The notes under the pieces: generated by a model
The model's input: only the letters and a program-made list of their open reading frames with translations
Databases searched by the model: none
What the model was told of the DNA's origin: nothing
NCBI GenBank assembly: GCA_016342455.1
Contig: JAEIOE010000017.1
Coordinates: 1 to 39,746, forward strand
Length of the DNA stretch: 39,746 bases
Source of the DNA: Mycoplasmatota bacterium
GTDB taxonomy: Bacteria; Bacillota_I; Bacilli_A; Izemoplasmatales; Hujiaoplasmataceae
Direction of reading: 5' to 3'
Part shown: positions 1 through 8,953 of the stretch, in pieces
Position numbering within the stretch: position 1 is the first letter of the stretch
How the letters are laid out: each line of letters starts with the position of its first letter
Position numbers and translations under genes: made by a program

Positions 1-66
1 TGGTTAGTTGATGAGTACTCCCACAGTGGATTTTCACCACCTAGATATGTGCCATGCCCGGCACAC
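1..66 (-). mobile_element. Group IIC intron, 5' end only (runs off window)
   Basis: Read on the minus strand from base 66, the sequence opens with GTGTG, the group II intron 5' consensus (GUGYG). It continues GTGTGCCGGGCATGGCAC, then TCTAGGTGGTGAAAATCCAC. This is the domain I layout of bacterial class C introns; the Oceanobacillus iheyensis intron begins GUGUGCCCGGCAUGGG and has a similar GGGUGAGAGUCC stretch. The element starts directly after the T-tract of the amidase terminator and in the same orientation, which is the known insertion preference of IIC introns. Only the first 66 bases are present, so the ribozyme core and any reverse-transcriptase gene lie outside the window. Identification rests on remembered family sequence and the insertion site. 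Confidence 0.82.
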
Positions 67-72
67 AAAGAA

Positions 73-94
73 AAGCACGCTTTTTAGCGTGCTT
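73..94 (-). terminator. Intrinsic terminator of the amidase operon
   Basis: On the minus strand AAGCACGC pairs with GCGTGCTT around a six-base loop TAAAAA, followed by TTTTCTTT. The amidase stop codon TAA (84-86) sits inside the loop. The group IIC intron begins immediately after the T-tract. Confidence 0.9.
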
Positions 95-1499
95 CAAGAT
101 TTGGTTTTAATCTATATTTAGTTAGTTGTTCATAATGATAGGCTACCCTAATACAAAGCTCATCATCAAACTTTTTAGCAATAAAGAATAAACTGATTGG
201 TAAATCATCCTTCAATGCTTTTGCTGGAACAGTTATAACTGGATTACCCGCAACTGGAGCGTGAGATGTTCTTCTTGGTATTACCAAAACGTCAATATTG
301 TTTTCAACTAATAGTTCTGTAAATTTGTTTGCTCTTTGTAATAATTTAGATCTTGCTTTAAGATATTCTTTTTCTTCAAGCGTTCCTGAAGTTTTTTCAG
401 CTGCTTCAAAGATTGATTGTCCATATTTTAAGCATCTTTCTTTGTTTTCCTTATTAAACTCAATTAACTCTTTTAAGGATTTGATCTTAACATGTTCTTT
501 ATAGGTTTTAAAGTAATTATTTAAATCATGTTTAAAATCATAGATTAAAGTAACATGGTTTTCAAGTTCAGGTAACTCTAGTTCAATGTTTACAACGTTT
601 AGAACCAATGGTTTTAATAAAGCTCTCGCTTCTTCAAAAATTGCAACTTCTTCCTTTGTATATTTAACATTAGAATACTTAAGAAAAGCGACAGTAAGTT
701 TTCCGATACTTTTATTATAAGTTTTACTAAAATGGAACGTTTTTTTAGGTATCGCACTTGTGGCTTTGTCTTTTGGGTCTTTTCCTACTAAATATTCCAA
801 TAAAATAGCTGAATCTTCAACTGTTCTAGACATAGGTCCAGCTGTATCTTGAAGATGGCTAATTGGAATGATACCTGTTCTACTAATTAATCCTAAAGTA
901 GGCTTGATAGAAACAATAGAATTGTTTTGAGCAGGCGCTGTTAGTGAACCGTTTGTTTCCGTTCCAATAGAAACAGGTGAAAAATTACTAGCTACAGCTA
1001 CGGCTGAGCCAGTCGAAGATCCAAGTGGATCAATTTTATCACTATACGGGCTTCTTACTTGACCATTTAAACTTCCATAACCTGATGGCATATCATCAAA
1101 ACTCATGAAGTATGCAAATTCAGATAAATTTGTCTTTGCTAAGATAATCATACCCGCATCACGTAGTTTTTGTACGATAAATGCATCTTCCGGTGCTTTA
1201 TAGTTTTTTAAAGCATATGAAGAGGCTGTTGTATGCATTAGGTCCCCTGTATTGATGTTATCCTTAATAACAATAGGGATTCCATGCAAAACGCTTCTAG
1301 GGCCGGATATGCTTCTTTCTTTGTCTAATAAATCCGCTAATTTATATGCATCTGGATTAATTTCCGCGATAGCATTTAATTTAGGACCAGCTACATCATA
1401 CTTGTTTATTTCATCTAAATACATTTTTACTAAATCTCTAGATGTCCACTTCCCAGTATTTAATCCTTCAGCTAATTCTTTTAAACTAAATTCTTTCAT
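84..1499 (-). CDS. Amidase signature family hydrolase (GatA-like)
   Basis: This is a 471-residue member of the amidase signature family, which hydrolyses amide bonds with a Ser-cisSer-Lys triad. The triad is visible: Lys79 in HGIPIVIKDN, Ser161 in LGSSTGSAVA and Ser185 in GTETNGSLTAPA, with the 24-residue spacing between serines typical of GatA. It is probably not GatA itself, because the gatCAB partners are absent and the C-terminal half diverges; the substrate cannot be told. The start has a GGGAG site at 1506-1510 with six bases of spacing, inside the end of the HD-domain gene, only 3 bases upstream. It is the last gene of the exoA-to-amidase operon and its stop codon lies in the terminator loop. 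A nitrogen-scavenging amidase would fit the purine locus nearby, but that link is only inferred. Confidence 0.85.
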   Translation of the reverse strand: MKEFSLKELAEGLNTGKWTSRDLVKMYLDEINKYDVAGPKLNAIAEINPDAYKLADLLDKERSISGPRSVLHGIPIVIKDNINTGDLMHTTASSYALKNYKAPEDAFIVQKLRDAGMIILAKTNLSEFAYFMSFDDMPSGYGSLNGQVRSPYSDKIDPLGSSTGSAVAVASNFSPVSIGTETNGSLTAPAQNNSIVSIKPTLGLISRTGIIPISHLQDTAGPMSRTVEDSAILLEYLVGKDPKDKATSAIPKKTFHFSKTYNKSIGKLTVAFLKYSNVKYTKEEVAIFEEARALLKPLVLNVVNIELELPELENHVTLIYDFKHDLNNYFKTYKEHVKIKSLKELIEFNKENKERCLKYGQSIFEAAEKTSGTLEEKEYLKARSKLLQRANKFTELLVENNIDVLVIPRRTSHAPVAGNPVITVPAKALKDDLPISLFFIAKKFDDELCIRVAYHYEQLTKYRLKPNLEAR

Positions 1500-1502
1500 T
1501 TT

Positions 1503-2093
1503 TTACTCCCATTCGTGATAAAAATTCTCTAAGAAGTCATTCATAAATTGAATTCTTTCTAAAGCTATAGCTTTCGCTTCTTCTGTATTCATTAGATCTG
1601 GTAGTTTAAAAAGTTTTTGATAAAAATGAGCAATAGCCGAGTCATCATCTTTTTGGCCTTTGTACATCGCTCTATTTTTATATCCTGAGTAGGTAAAACA
1701 CCTTGCAATTCCTATTGCACCTAATGCTTCTAAACGATCTGCATCTTGGACTATCTTTCCTTCTATAGAAATAACTGATTTTCCAGCATTATGTGCAGTA
1801 AATGACATATTTTTAATTATCTCTAAAATAAGTTCTTTTTCTATTACCTGATATTGATTCAAAAAGTTTTTTGCGTGTTGCGTGTTTTCTGATATTTTAG
1901 GATCGTCTACATCATGTAAAAGCGCTGCTAGTGATAAAACATATGTATTAACACAATAGTTTTTCGCTAACTTTAAAGATGTATTAAAAACTCTGATAGA
2001 GTGATAATAGTCATGGCCAGATGAATCTTTTCCTAATATATCTAATACATACTCCTTTGCAGTTTCGATAATGTTACTTTCGAGACTAGTCAT
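1503..2093 (-). CDS. HD-domain phosphohydrolase (YpgQ/YedJ-like)
   Basis: A 196-residue cytosolic protein of the HD superfamily, metal-dependent phosphohydrolases often acting on nucleotides. The metal ligands are visible as His31 (DYYHSIRV), His60-Asp61 (LLHDVDD) and Asp117/Asp119 (VQDADRLEALGA). Length and the QDADRLEALGAIGIAR block match the YpgQ/YedJ group, for which B. subtilis YpgQ is reported as a nucleotide pyrophosphohydrolase. The substrate here is not established. The ATG overlaps the last eight bases of the carbonic-anhydrase-like gene, so translation is probably coupled; the amidase follows after three bases. Confidence 0.82.
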   Translation of the reverse strand: MTSLESNIIETAKEYVLDILGKDSSGHDYYHSIRVFNTSLKLAKNYCVNTYVLSLAALLHDVDDPKISENTQHAKNFLNQYQVIEKELILEIIKNMSFTAHNAGKSVISIEGKIVQDADRLEALGAIGIARCFTYSGYKNRAMYKGQKDDDSAIAHFYQKLFKLPDLMNTEEAKAIALERIQFMNDFLENFYHEWE

Positions 2094-2586
2094 TAGAGTA
2101 TGCCTTGGCTAATGAAATATATGTTTTTGCATTATTAATATTAGCTTCTATTTCTGAATCTGTTAATTCTCGGATAATTCTCATTGGATTACCTATTACT
2201 AACGTTCTTGGTGGAACGATTTTACCAGGTGGAACCAGTGTTCCGGCACCCACCATTGCATAGTCACCTATCGTAGCTCCGTTTAATATAATAGAACCCA
2301 TACCAATTAAAGCATAATCGCCAACAGTTGCGGCATGAATAATTGCAGTATGTCCAACTGTTACGTATTTACCTATTTTTGTGGGTTTCAATGTGTCCGT
2401 ATGAACAACAGCATTGTCTTGAATATTCGTGCCTTCTCCAATTTCAATCTTTGCCATATCCCCTCTTACCGTTGCGTTAAACCACACATTTGCAAGCGCG
2501 TTAATTTTTACATCGCCTACAACAATAGCACTATCAAGTATAAAAGCTTCCGGTGAAATATTTGGTTTAATATCATAAAAAATCAA
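2086..2586 (-). CDS. Gamma-carbonic anhydrase family protein
   Basis: A 166-residue left-handed beta-helix protein of hexapeptide repeats, of the gamma-carbonic anhydrase/YrdA type. Three candidate metal-ligand histidines are present at His62 (VVHTDT), His79 and His84 (GHTAIIHAA), in the family's usual spacing. Many members of this group bind zinc or iron but lack proven carbonic anhydrase activity. The start is a TTG at 2586, chosen because AGGAGG (2595-2600) lies exactly eight bases upstream and no in-frame ATG exists nearby. It follows the NAD(P)HX repair gene by two bases and overlaps the HD gene by eight. Confidence 0.88.
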   Translation of the reverse strand: MIFYDIKPNISPEAFILDSAIVVGDVKINALANVWFNATVRGDMAKIEIGEGTNIQDNAVVHTDTLKPTKIGKYVTVGHTAIIHAATVGDYALIGMGSIILNGATIGDYAMVGAGTLVPPGKIVPPRTLVIGNPMRIIRELTDSEIEANINNAKTYISLAKAYSND

Positions 2587-2588
2587 GG

Positions 2589-4046
2589 TTAATTCCTCCT
2601 ATATACTTTGTGTATGTTATTTAATATATCGCTAGCGGTCATAGAAACTTCACCAAAGTCGTAGCTTGCGAAGTTAGCTGCGGTTCTATGAATATATACA
2701 GATTTTATAATTGAATCCATCCATTCTTCCTTAGAAATATTAGCGGCTAAGATACCACTTAGTATATCTCCACTACCAGCGGTAGCTAATCCCGTGTTTT
2801 TAACTTGAATAAAGACTACTTCTGATTTGGAAGCAATAATATTACAAGAACCTTTTAGTAAAACAGTGAATCCTAAATCTGTAAGTTTTTTAAGATGTTT
2901 TAAAGGGTCCTTTTGAATTTCTTTAGATGAAACATCAAGCAATTTACTTAGCTCCCCTAAATGAGGTGTTAAAACAATATTTTTGTTCTTATATTCTTTT
3001 AATTCTATATGTTCTAAGCCAGTCGCATCAAGCACTAAAGGAATATCTGAATTTAATAAATAGTCTAGTAAGAGTTTATGATTTGAATTTGCTTCAATAC
3101 CAGGACCATAAACACAAGATTTAGCTTTGCCCAGTAATGGTAGCAAATCTTTTCCAGAGTTATTCATAATCAATATCTCTGGATAAAATTGAGTGAAATT
3201 AGAATCTATTACATTAGATACTACTTTTACAATACCTAAACCAGATCGTAAACCTGCATAAGCAGACATTTGAATAGAACCCATCATTGAGTAATTACCG
3301 CCAATAAATAGTCCTAAGCCACAGCTGTATTTATTCGTTGTATGAAGTCTTTTCTTAGATTCAAAGTTATAGTCTTCAAGTCTTACTATTTCTCTAGGAA
3401 TAGCGTTATCCCCTGTTAAGCCTATATTTAAATATTCTGTTTCGCCGTGATAATCCATTGCTTCATTTAGTAAATTACCTATTTTATAATTTCCAATGAT
3501 TCCTGTGTTATCAGCCTTTATCGCAATACCCATAACTAATCCATTATCAGGATTTATTCCCGCAGGTATATCAATCGAATATACATTGGTATCTGACTCA
3601 TTGACAAATTCAATTAGTTCTTTTCTAAATCCTGTTATCTCTTTAGATAAACCAATACCAAATAATCCATCTATAATATAATCAGATGCAAAAATAGTTT
3701 CTTGTATACTATTTACTTCTTCAGAACTATTGATAATATCTACTTTTCCTGCTAAGTCAAAATAATGTAGGAATGCTTCACTAGCTTGTTTTACATCACC
3801 AACTACAAATATTTTAGGTTTATAGCCTAGTTGTTTTAATTCTATAGCCATTACTAAAGCATCTCCACCATTGTTTCCAACACCAGCAATAATCGTTATC
3901 GCTAAGTCATAACCAGGTTTAACTCTATTCATAAAATCTTGAACAAGTTTAAAACCCGCTTTTCTCATTAACTGTAATTCATTCACACCATTATCTATGG
4001 CTTTCTTTTCTAAACTGCGCATTTCTTTTACTGTTAAAACTTTCAT
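2589..4046 (-). CDS. nnr: Bifunctional NAD(P)HX epimerase / ADP-dependent NAD(P)HX dehydratase
   Basis: This enzyme repairs damaged (hydrated) NADH and NADPH. The N-terminal YjeF_N epimerase domain (about residues 1-210) has the signature GVGNNGGDALVMA. The C-terminal ribokinase-like dehydratase domain (about 225-485) has TPHLGELSKLL and the catalytic/ATP-site motif AGSGDILSG. The open frame extends 26 codons further upstream, but ATG 4046 is the better start: AGGAGG lies just upstream and the protein then begins at the conserved MKVLTVKEMR. This gives 485 residues, close to the family's usual length of about 500, and avoids overlap with the TraX-like gene, which ends eight bases earlier. The fused two-domain form is common in bacteria. 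Confidence 0.93.
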   Translation of the reverse strand: MKVLTVKEMRSLEKKAIDNGVNELQLMRKAGFKLVQDFMNRVKPGYDLAITIIAGVGNNGGDALVMAIELKQLGYKPKIFVVGDVKQASEAFLHYFDLAGKVDIINSSEEVNSIQETIFASDYIIDGLFGIGLSKEITGFRKELIEFVNESDTNVYSIDIPAGINPDNGLVMGIAIKADNTGIIGNYKIGNLLNEAMDYHGETEYLNIGLTGDNAIPREIVRLEDYNFESKKRLHTTNKYSCGLGLFIGGNYSMMGSIQMSAYAGLRSGLGIVKVVSNVIDSNFTQFYPEILIMNNSGKDLLPLLGKAKSCVYGPGIEANSNHKLLLDYLLNSDIPLVLDATGLEHIELKEYKNKNIVLTPHLGELSKLLDVSSKEIQKDPLKHLKKLTDLGFTVLLKGSCNIIASKSEVVFIQVKNTGLATAGSGDILSGILAANISKEEWMDSIIKSVYIHRTAANFASYDFGEVSMTASDILNNIHKVYRRN

Positions 4047-4054
4047 AGTTCCTC

Positions 4055-4756
4055 CTAAAAAAATATGAATTGTATCAAATATATAACTACTAAATGTAAT
4101 GGGTAAAAGATATAGAAAAACCATTTTGTGTTTAACTTACCTAATTTACCATTATATAAAAATATAAAAATCATCGGTACTAAACTACACCATTGCCACC
4201 ACATATCTGATTCATATCTAGCTAAATGACCTAAGTTAAGATAGCTTAATAAAGGCACTTCTATAAATAAGAAGTTCAGTGCTATCAAAAATAAGAGTTT
4301 TGTTACATTATTTTGATATAATGCGAAAATCATAATCATTAACACACCATATGCTCCATAAGGTGTATTAATATACTCGGCTAAAAATACAAGTGGAATC
4401 ACTAGTAATCTAAACCATATCTTCTTTTGTTTTAAAATAATAAGACCAAGTAAACCAAAGACCAAAGGCCAAATCACATTAAAGTGCAATATATAATCAA
4501 CACCTGATACAAAGAAATATCCAATGATGAATAGTTCTATCGCTACCGCAAAAGCAAGCAAGCGTAGAAAATACTTCTTTAAGTTAGATGTTTTAAAGAA
4601 TCCTTCCGCTATCATGTAAGCAAATAGAACAAACGCAATTCTTCCTAATATTCTAAAAACAAGATATATCGTAGAATTCACATCAAGTATCGCTACTGCA
4701 AAATGATCTAAAAACATCGAAAAAGCCGCTATGAATTTTATAACATTCCGATTCAT
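4055..4756 (-). CDS. TraX-family membrane protein
   Basis: A 233-residue polytopic membrane protein with about seven hydrophobic segments. The start, MNRNVIKFIAAFSMFLDHFA, carries the K-x-I-A...M-x-L-D-H signature of the TraX family, and the C-terminal half has the expected YNGKLGK and FYPLHL motifs. TraX acetylates F-pilin in enteric plasmids, but chromosomal Bacillota copies are widespread outside conjugation loci and are distant relatives of membrane acyltransferases. No conjugation genes lie nearby, so the substrate is unknown. An AAGGTGA site precedes the ATG. It sits between exoA (14 bases) and nnr (8 bases) in the operon. Confidence 0.83.
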   Translation of the reverse strand: MNRNVIKFIAAFSMFLDHFAVAILDVNSTIYLVFRILGRIAFVLFAYMIAEGFFKTSNLKKYFLRLLAFAVAIELFIIGYFFVSGVDYILHFNVIWPLVFGLLGLIILKQKKIWFRLLVIPLVFLAEYINTPYGAYGVLMIMIFALYQNNVTKLLFLIALNFLFIEVPLLSYLNLGHLARYESDMWWQWCSLVPMIFIFLYNGKLGKLNTKWFFYIFYPLHLVVIYLIQFIFF

Positions 4757-4770
4757 TCAATCACCTTTTT

Positions 4771-5523
4771 CTATAAGTTAATATCCATTTCAACAGGACA
4801 GTGATCACTGCCGTGTATATCATTTCTTAGTTCTACTTTTTCAACAAGTTCCATTATTCTTTCTGATACTACAAAATAGTCAATTCTCCAGCCTACGTTT
4901 CTAGGTCTCGCAGCTGCTCTATATGACCACCAAGTATACTTAACAGTATCAGGGTTCAATGTTCTATAAGTATCTTTAAACCCAGCATCCAATAACATTT
5001 GGAATTTGGTTCTCTCTTCTATAGAGAAACCTGCATTCCTTAAATTGGCTTTTGGATTCGTTAAATCAATTTCTTTATGGGCTACATTTAAGTCACCACA
5101 TAAAATAACTGGTTTTACTTTATCTAATCTAGATAAGTAGTCTCTCATATTATCTTCATATTCCATACGATAGTCTAATCTTGCTAATTCTGGTTTTGAA
5201 TTAGGAACATATACATCAACGAAATAAAAACCATCAAACTCTAAAGTAATAATTCTACCTTCATCATTATATAATTCTCCGTCTATACCATAAACTACGC
5301 TTAGCGGTTCTTGTTTCGAATAAACTAAAGTTCCGGAGTAACCTTTTTTATCCGCACAGTTCCAATACTCGTAATAGTCTTCAAAATCAAATTCTTTTTG
5401 TTCTTCTTGCATCTTTGTTTCTTGAATAGCAAATAAATCTGCTTTCACATCTCTAAAGAAATCTAAAAAGCCATTTTTTGTGGCAGCTCTTAAACCATTC
5501 GTGTTCCAAGTTACAAACTTCAT
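4771..5523 (-). CDS. exoA: Exodeoxyribonuclease III / AP endonuclease
   Basis: A 250-residue endonuclease/exonuclease/phosphatase-fold enzyme for base-excision repair. The active-site residues are all present: Asn7 (WNTNGLRA), Glu35 (IQETKMQ), Asp146 and Asn148 (CGDLNVAH), and Asp240-His241 (GSDHCPVEMD). The RNVGWRIDYF block is typical of ExoA/XthA. The start is preceded by AGAGGTGG. It is the first gene of the operon running down to the amidase and is divergent from the guanine deaminase gene. Confidence 0.95.
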   Translation of the reverse strand: MKFVTWNTNGLRAATKNGFLDFFRDVKADLFAIQETKMQEEQKEFDFEDYYEYWNCADKKGYSGTLVYSKQEPLSVVYGIDGELYNDEGRIITLEFDGFYFVDVYVPNSKPELARLDYRMEYEDNMRDYLSRLDKVKPVILCGDLNVAHKEIDLTNPKANLRNAGFSIEERTKFQMLLDAGFKDTYRTLNPDTVKYTWWSYRAAARPRNVGWRIDYFVVSERIMELVEKVELRNDIHGSDHCPVEMDINL

Positions 5524-5557
5524 ATATCTTCCACCTCTTTAAATTATGTATACTTAA

Positions 5558-5563
5558 ATTATA
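5558..5563 (-). promoter_or_regulatory. Candidate -10 box for the exoA operon
   Basis: TATAAT on the minus strand, about 35 bases upstream of the exoA ATG. I see no good -35 at 16-18 bases, so only the -10 is called. Confidence 0.45.
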
Positions 5564-5613
5564 ACATATTACAATAAATATAACTTTTAATTAAAGAATT
5601 TTTAGAGAACCAT

Positions 5614-5642
5614 TTTACAAAGCCTACAAATTTAATTATAAT
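5614..5642 (+). promoter_or_regulatory. Promoter of the guanine deaminase gene
   Basis: TTTACA (5614-5619), a 17-base spacer and TATAAT (5637-5642) form a near-consensus sigma-A promoter. The -10 box covers an upstream in-frame ATG at 5641, which supports starting translation at 5671 instead. Confidence 0.85.
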
Positions 5643-5670
5643 GTATATACAGACACACGAGGAGATGAAT

Positions 5671-6153
5671 ATGAAAAAAACTTCACACCGTGATTTAATG
5701 GCTCTAGCAGTAGATAAAGCTAGAGAAACAATGAATCAAAATATAGGTGGACCTTTTGGCGCACTTATTATTGATAAAGATGGTACTATCTTATCAGTAG
5801 CTTCCAATTCAGTACTAAAAGATCACGATCCAACAGCACATGCTGAAATAAATGCTATTAGACTTGCGACTCAAAAACTAGGAACACACGATTTATCTGA
5901 ATGTATATTGTATACAACAGCTTATCCCTGTCCTATGTGTTTAGGAGCAATCATTTGGTCAAATATTAAAAAAGTATATTACGGATGTAATGCAATGGAT
6001 ACGGATGATATTGGGTTCAGAGATGAATTTATTTATGACTTTATAAAGAAAAATGCGAATGACAAAACAATACTTGATTTAGAGGAACAAGAAAGAACAT
6101 ACTGTTTAAAACTGTTTAAAGAATATCAAGAAATGAATAAGCAATTATATTAA
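5671..6153 (+). CDS. guaD: Guanine deaminase (cytidine deaminase fold)
   Basis: A 160-residue zinc deaminase that converts guanine to xanthine. The zinc site is visible as His57-Ala-Glu59 (THAEINAIRLA) and Cys87/Cys90 (PCPMCLGAI). The C-terminal part, YYGCNAMDTDDIGFRDEF, matches the B. subtilis GuaD group better than the tRNA adenosine deaminase TadA. ATG 5671 is the start: GAGGAG at 5659-5664 is six bases away, while an earlier ATG lies on the promoter -10. The gene stands alone between a strong promoter and a bidirectional terminator. It points away from, but adjoins, the large purine operon, for which it would supply xanthine. TadA-like activity is the main alternative. Confidence 0.87.
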   Translation: MKKTSHRDLMALAVDKARETMNQNIGGPFGALIIDKDGTILSVASNSVLKDHDPTAHAEINAIRLATQKLGTHDLSECILYTTAYPCPMCLGAIIWSNIKKVYYGCNAMDTDDIGFRDEFIYDFIKKNANDKTILDLEEQERTYCLKLFKEYQEMNKQLY

Positions 6154-6158
6154 AAAAT

Positions 6159-6182
6159 AAGCACATACTCAAGTATGTGCTT
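6159..6182. terminator. Bidirectional terminator between guaD and the purine operon
   Basis: AAGCACATAC pairs with GTATGTGCTT around the loop TCAA, with T-rich sequence to the right and A-rich sequence to the left. It lies between the convergent guaD (+) and 2'-5' RNA ligase-like (-) genes and can serve both. Confidence 0.88.
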
Positions 6183-6206
6183 TTCTTTATATTTAGCGAT
6201 AAACCA

Positions 6207-6740
6207 TTACTTCAAAGGAATGTTAAAGCGTTCTTTATAAACCAATAAATCACCTTCTCTAGTTGATTCCATAATACTGATACTCTTTGCTTTTAACAAG
6301 AGATTAACAGTATCTATATTTTGTAAAGATTCACCTGTTTTAATCAAAACCTGTCTTCCTAAAGTAATATGAGGCGTGTATTTTTCTGAAGAGATAGATA
6401 CTCCTATTTCTTTTAATTTATGGTGAACATTTAGATAAAGATTTTCTAAAGATTCGATCTTGTCCACTTCTAAATACACGACTAATCGAGAACTGCTTTT
6501 TTTGAAGGTTCTAATTCGATTTGCAGTGTAGTCAAATCTTTTAAGAGTAATCTCCATTAATTTTGATTTCATGGCTTCTAAAGTTTCTTTACTTGTTTCT
6601 CCAATATAAAGTACTGTCAAATGTAAGTTCTTTTTAGAGCTAAAGTTGCCAGTTTCAGAAATTGTTTTTACTTTTTTTAGGGTATTATAAATAATATCAT
6701 TAGCAACTTCTTCAAAACGTAAAGCAATAAATATTCTCAT
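6207..6740 (-). CDS. thpR: 2'-5' RNA ligase family protein (RNA 2',3'-cyclic phosphodiesterase)
   Basis: A 177-residue member of the 2H phosphoesterase family. Both catalytic H-x-T motifs are present: His40-Leu-Thr42 (NLHLTVLYIG) and His124-Ile-Thr126 (YTPHITLGR). Family members hydrolyse 2',3'-cyclic phosphates and in vitro ligate 2'-5' RNA. It begins seven bases after ygeW and is the final gene before the terminator at 6159-6182, so it is probably co-transcribed with the purine operon. Its connection to purine breakdown, if any, is unclear; it may simply be carried along. Confidence 0.86.
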   Translation of the reverse strand: MRIFIALRFEEVANDIIYNTLKKVKTISETGNFSSKKNLHLTVLYIGETSKETLEAMKSKLMEITLKRFDYTANRIRTFKKSSSRLVVYLEVDKIESLENLYLNVHHKLKEIGVSISSEKYTPHITLGRQVLIKTGESLQNIDTVNLLLKAKSISIMESTREGDLLVYKERFNIPLK

Positions 6741-6747
6741 AGCTTAT

Positions 6748-7731
6748 TTATTTGTTCCCCATAGTCATTGCCATAACTGCTTTGGCAGTGTGAATACGAT
6801 TTTCGGCTTCTTGATAAATGATTGAGTGTTCACCATCAATAACTGAATCCTCAACTTCATTACCTCTGTCGGCTGGTAAAGCATGCATATATTTTACGTT
6901 TTTATTTGCTAAAGCCATCATTTCTTCTGTACATTTCCAACTTTTGTATGATTCTAATAAATCATCCACTACTGCAGAAGATTGGTTATTTACCCAAGAA
7001 CCCCAGTTCTTTGGAATTACGATATCAGCATTTTGGAATGCTTCTTCCATGTTGTGTGTAATTCTAAAACTTCCACCATTTTCTTTAGCATGTTTTTTTG
7101 CTTGTTCAATAGCCCATTCAGGTAATTCATAACCTTTTGGATAAGCTAATGTAACGTCCATACCATATCTAGGGAATAACAGTATTTGTGTTAATGGTAC
7201 TGAAATTGGTTTTTTATGTGTAGTTGCATATGCCCAGATAATTGAAATTTTTAATTTTTTAGTATCTTCAAATACTTCTTGAATCGTCATCAGGTCAGCT
7301 AAGCCTTGCATTGGATGATAAATATCACATTGTAAATTCATAATTGGAACAGTTGAATTCGCCGCCATTTCTCTTAAGAATTTATTACCAACTTCCCAGA
7401 AACAGTTACGGCAAGCTATACCGTGACCATAACTAGATAAAATTCTAGCTGTATCTTTAGCTGATTCTCCGTGAGATATTTGCATTTTAGATGTGTCTAA
7501 AAATGTAGCATGCCCTCCAAGTTGTGCAAGACCTGCTTCCATAGAATTTCTTGTTCTTGTAGATTGCTCAAAGAACATTAAAAAAGCTGTTTTGTTTTTT
7601 AAATATGTTGTGTCTTTATTACTATAAAATTCTGATTTTAAAGTCTTAGATACTTCTAAAAGTACATCTATTTCTTCTTTTTTCCACTCTTCTAGAGTAA
7701 TAAAATGTTTCCCTTTAAATAATGGTTCCAT
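6748..7731 (-). CDS. ygeW: Knotted carbamoyltransferase YgeW
   Basis: A 327-residue member of the aspartate/ornithine carbamoyltransferase superfamily. The carbamoyl-phosphate site is seen as Ser57-Thr-Arg-Thr-Arg61 (FFEQSTRTRNS), with SHGESAKDTARIL and YHPMQGLADLMT following. The C-terminal substrate segment MHALPADRGNEV differs from ornithine transcarbamylase and fits YgeW. The precise carbamoyl acceptor is not settled for this group. In the purine locus it would plausibly run in reverse, passing the carbamoyl group of a ureido intermediate to phosphate to give carbamoyl phosphate and hence ATP. It lies nine bases after ygeY. Confidence 0.87.
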   Translation of the reverse strand: MEPLFKGKHFITLEEWKKEEIDVLLEVSKTLKSEFYSNKDTTYLKNKTAFLMFFEQSTRTRNSMEAGLAQLGGHATFLDTSKMQISHGESAKDTARILSSYGHGIACRNCFWEVGNKFLREMAANSTVPIMNLQCDIYHPMQGLADLMTIQEVFEDTKKLKISIIWAYATTHKKPISVPLTQILLFPRYGMDVTLAYPKGYELPEWAIEQAKKHAKENGGSFRITHNMEEAFQNADIVIPKNWGSWVNNQSSAVVDDLLESYKSWKCTEEMMALANKNVKYMHALPADRGNEVEDSVIDGEHSIIYQEAENRIHTAKAVMAMTMGNK

Positions 7732-7740
7732 ATGTTTCTC

Positions 7741-8952
7741 CTATTCTTTTAGATTTTTAATATATAAATTTGGTATTAAAGCGTACATTGCACAAGCTTT
7801 AACTAATTCTGATTTGAATGTTTTTTCATTTGGAGCATGTGCTTCTACTTCTGCACCCGGTCCAAATCCTATACAAGGAATATTAAATCTTCCCATTATA
7901 GAAACTGCATTTGTTGAGAAAGTCCATTTATCAATAATTGGATCTTCTTTAAATAATCCTTTATAAGTCTGTGCAGCTGATTGACAAATAATATGTTCTT
8001 CAGGAAGTACCCATGTTGGGAAATATGATTCCGTAGGATAAACAAGTCCTGTATAAGAAGGACGTTTGTATTCATACATTTCAACGGTAGCATTCGCTTT
8101 TTTCACTGAAGGTAAATCTCTTATTTCTTGTAACGCACTAAGGTAAGTTTCTCCATCAGTTAATCTTCTATCAATTGAAATAGAACATCCATCAGCTACT
8201 GCGCAACGTGAAGGTGATGAGAAAAATACTTCGCTTACTGTAAGTGACCCTTTTCCTAAGAATTCATTATCTAATAAACGTGCATGTAACTCTTGTAATT
8301 CACCTAATATAGGACCCATTTTGTATATAGCGTTGTCTCCTCTTTCGGGTGCTGAACCATGACAAGAAACTCCGTGAGTAGAAACCTTAATTTCCATTCT
8401 TCCTCGGTGTCCTCTGTAGATTCTACAACTTGTAGGTTCCGTTATTACAACAAATTCAGGTCTGATTTTGTCTTCTTCGATAATATATTGCCAACAAAGA
8501 CCATCACAGTCTTCTTCTTGAACAGTACCAGTTATTAATAGAGTGTAATCTTCTTCTAATTTTAAGTCCTTAATTATTTTACCAGCGTAAACCATAGAAG
8601 CCATTCCACCTTCTTGGTCTGAACCACCACGTCCAATAATTATTTCTTCATCTTCATAACCTAGGTATGGATCGTATTTCCAGTTTCTTATTTCACCAAT
8701 ACCCACAGTATCTATATGAGCATCCATCGCTATTAAGTGTTTCCCGTTACCGATTCTACCAATAATATTACCCATAGGATCTATTGTGATTTCATCGAAA
8801 CCAACTTTTTCCATTTCTTCTTTGATTCTTAAGACTACTTTTTCTTCATCACAACTTTCCGAAGGAATAGCAATCATATCTCTTAAGAATTTAGTCATAT
8901 CAGCTTTGTATTCATTTGCTTTTGCTAAAACTTCTTTAAAATTTATTTTCAT
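7741..8952 (-). CDS. ygeY: M20 metallopeptidase-like hydrolase YgeY
   Basis: A 403-residue dinuclear-zinc amidohydrolase of peptidase family M20, in the YgeY group (often named selenium metabolism hydrolase). Metal and catalytic residues are visible: His79-x-Asp81 ([10 protein letters not shown]), Asp112 ([10 protein letters not shown]), Glu146/Glu147 (VQEEDCDG), Glu in ITEPTS, and a C-terminal His in AHAPNEK. Family knowledge and its place beside ygeW and the PLP enzymes suggest that it cleaves a ureido or amide purine breakdown intermediate rather than a peptide. It starts one base after the PLP-enzyme gene. Confidence 0.88.
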   Translation of the reverse strand: MKINFKEVLAKANEYKADMTKFLRDMIAIPSESCDEEKVVLRIKEEMEKVGFDEITIDPMGNIIGRIGNGKHLIAMDAHIDTVGIGEIRNWKYDPYLGYEDEEIIIGRGGSDQEGGMASMVYAGKIIKDLKLEEDYTLLITGTVQEEDCDGLCWQYIIEEDKIRPEFVVITEPTSCRIYRGHRGRMEIKVSTHGVSCHGSAPERGDNAIYKMGPILGELQELHARLLDNEFLGKGSLTVSEVFFSSPSRCAVADGCSISIDRRLTDGETYLSALQEIRDLPSVKKANATVEMYEYKRPSYTGLVYPTESYFPTWVLPEEHIICQSAAQTYKGLFKEDPIIDKWTFSTNAVSIMGRFNIPCIGFGPGAEVEAHAPNEKTFKSELVKACAMYALIPNLYIKNLKE

Positions 8953-8953
8953 A

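Noticed and set aside
1-86. A 28-codon open stretch on the + strand at the window start, as if the end of a gene.
   Set aside because: The same bases read on the minus strand match a group IIC intron 5' end, and the frame would run into the terminator hairpin.
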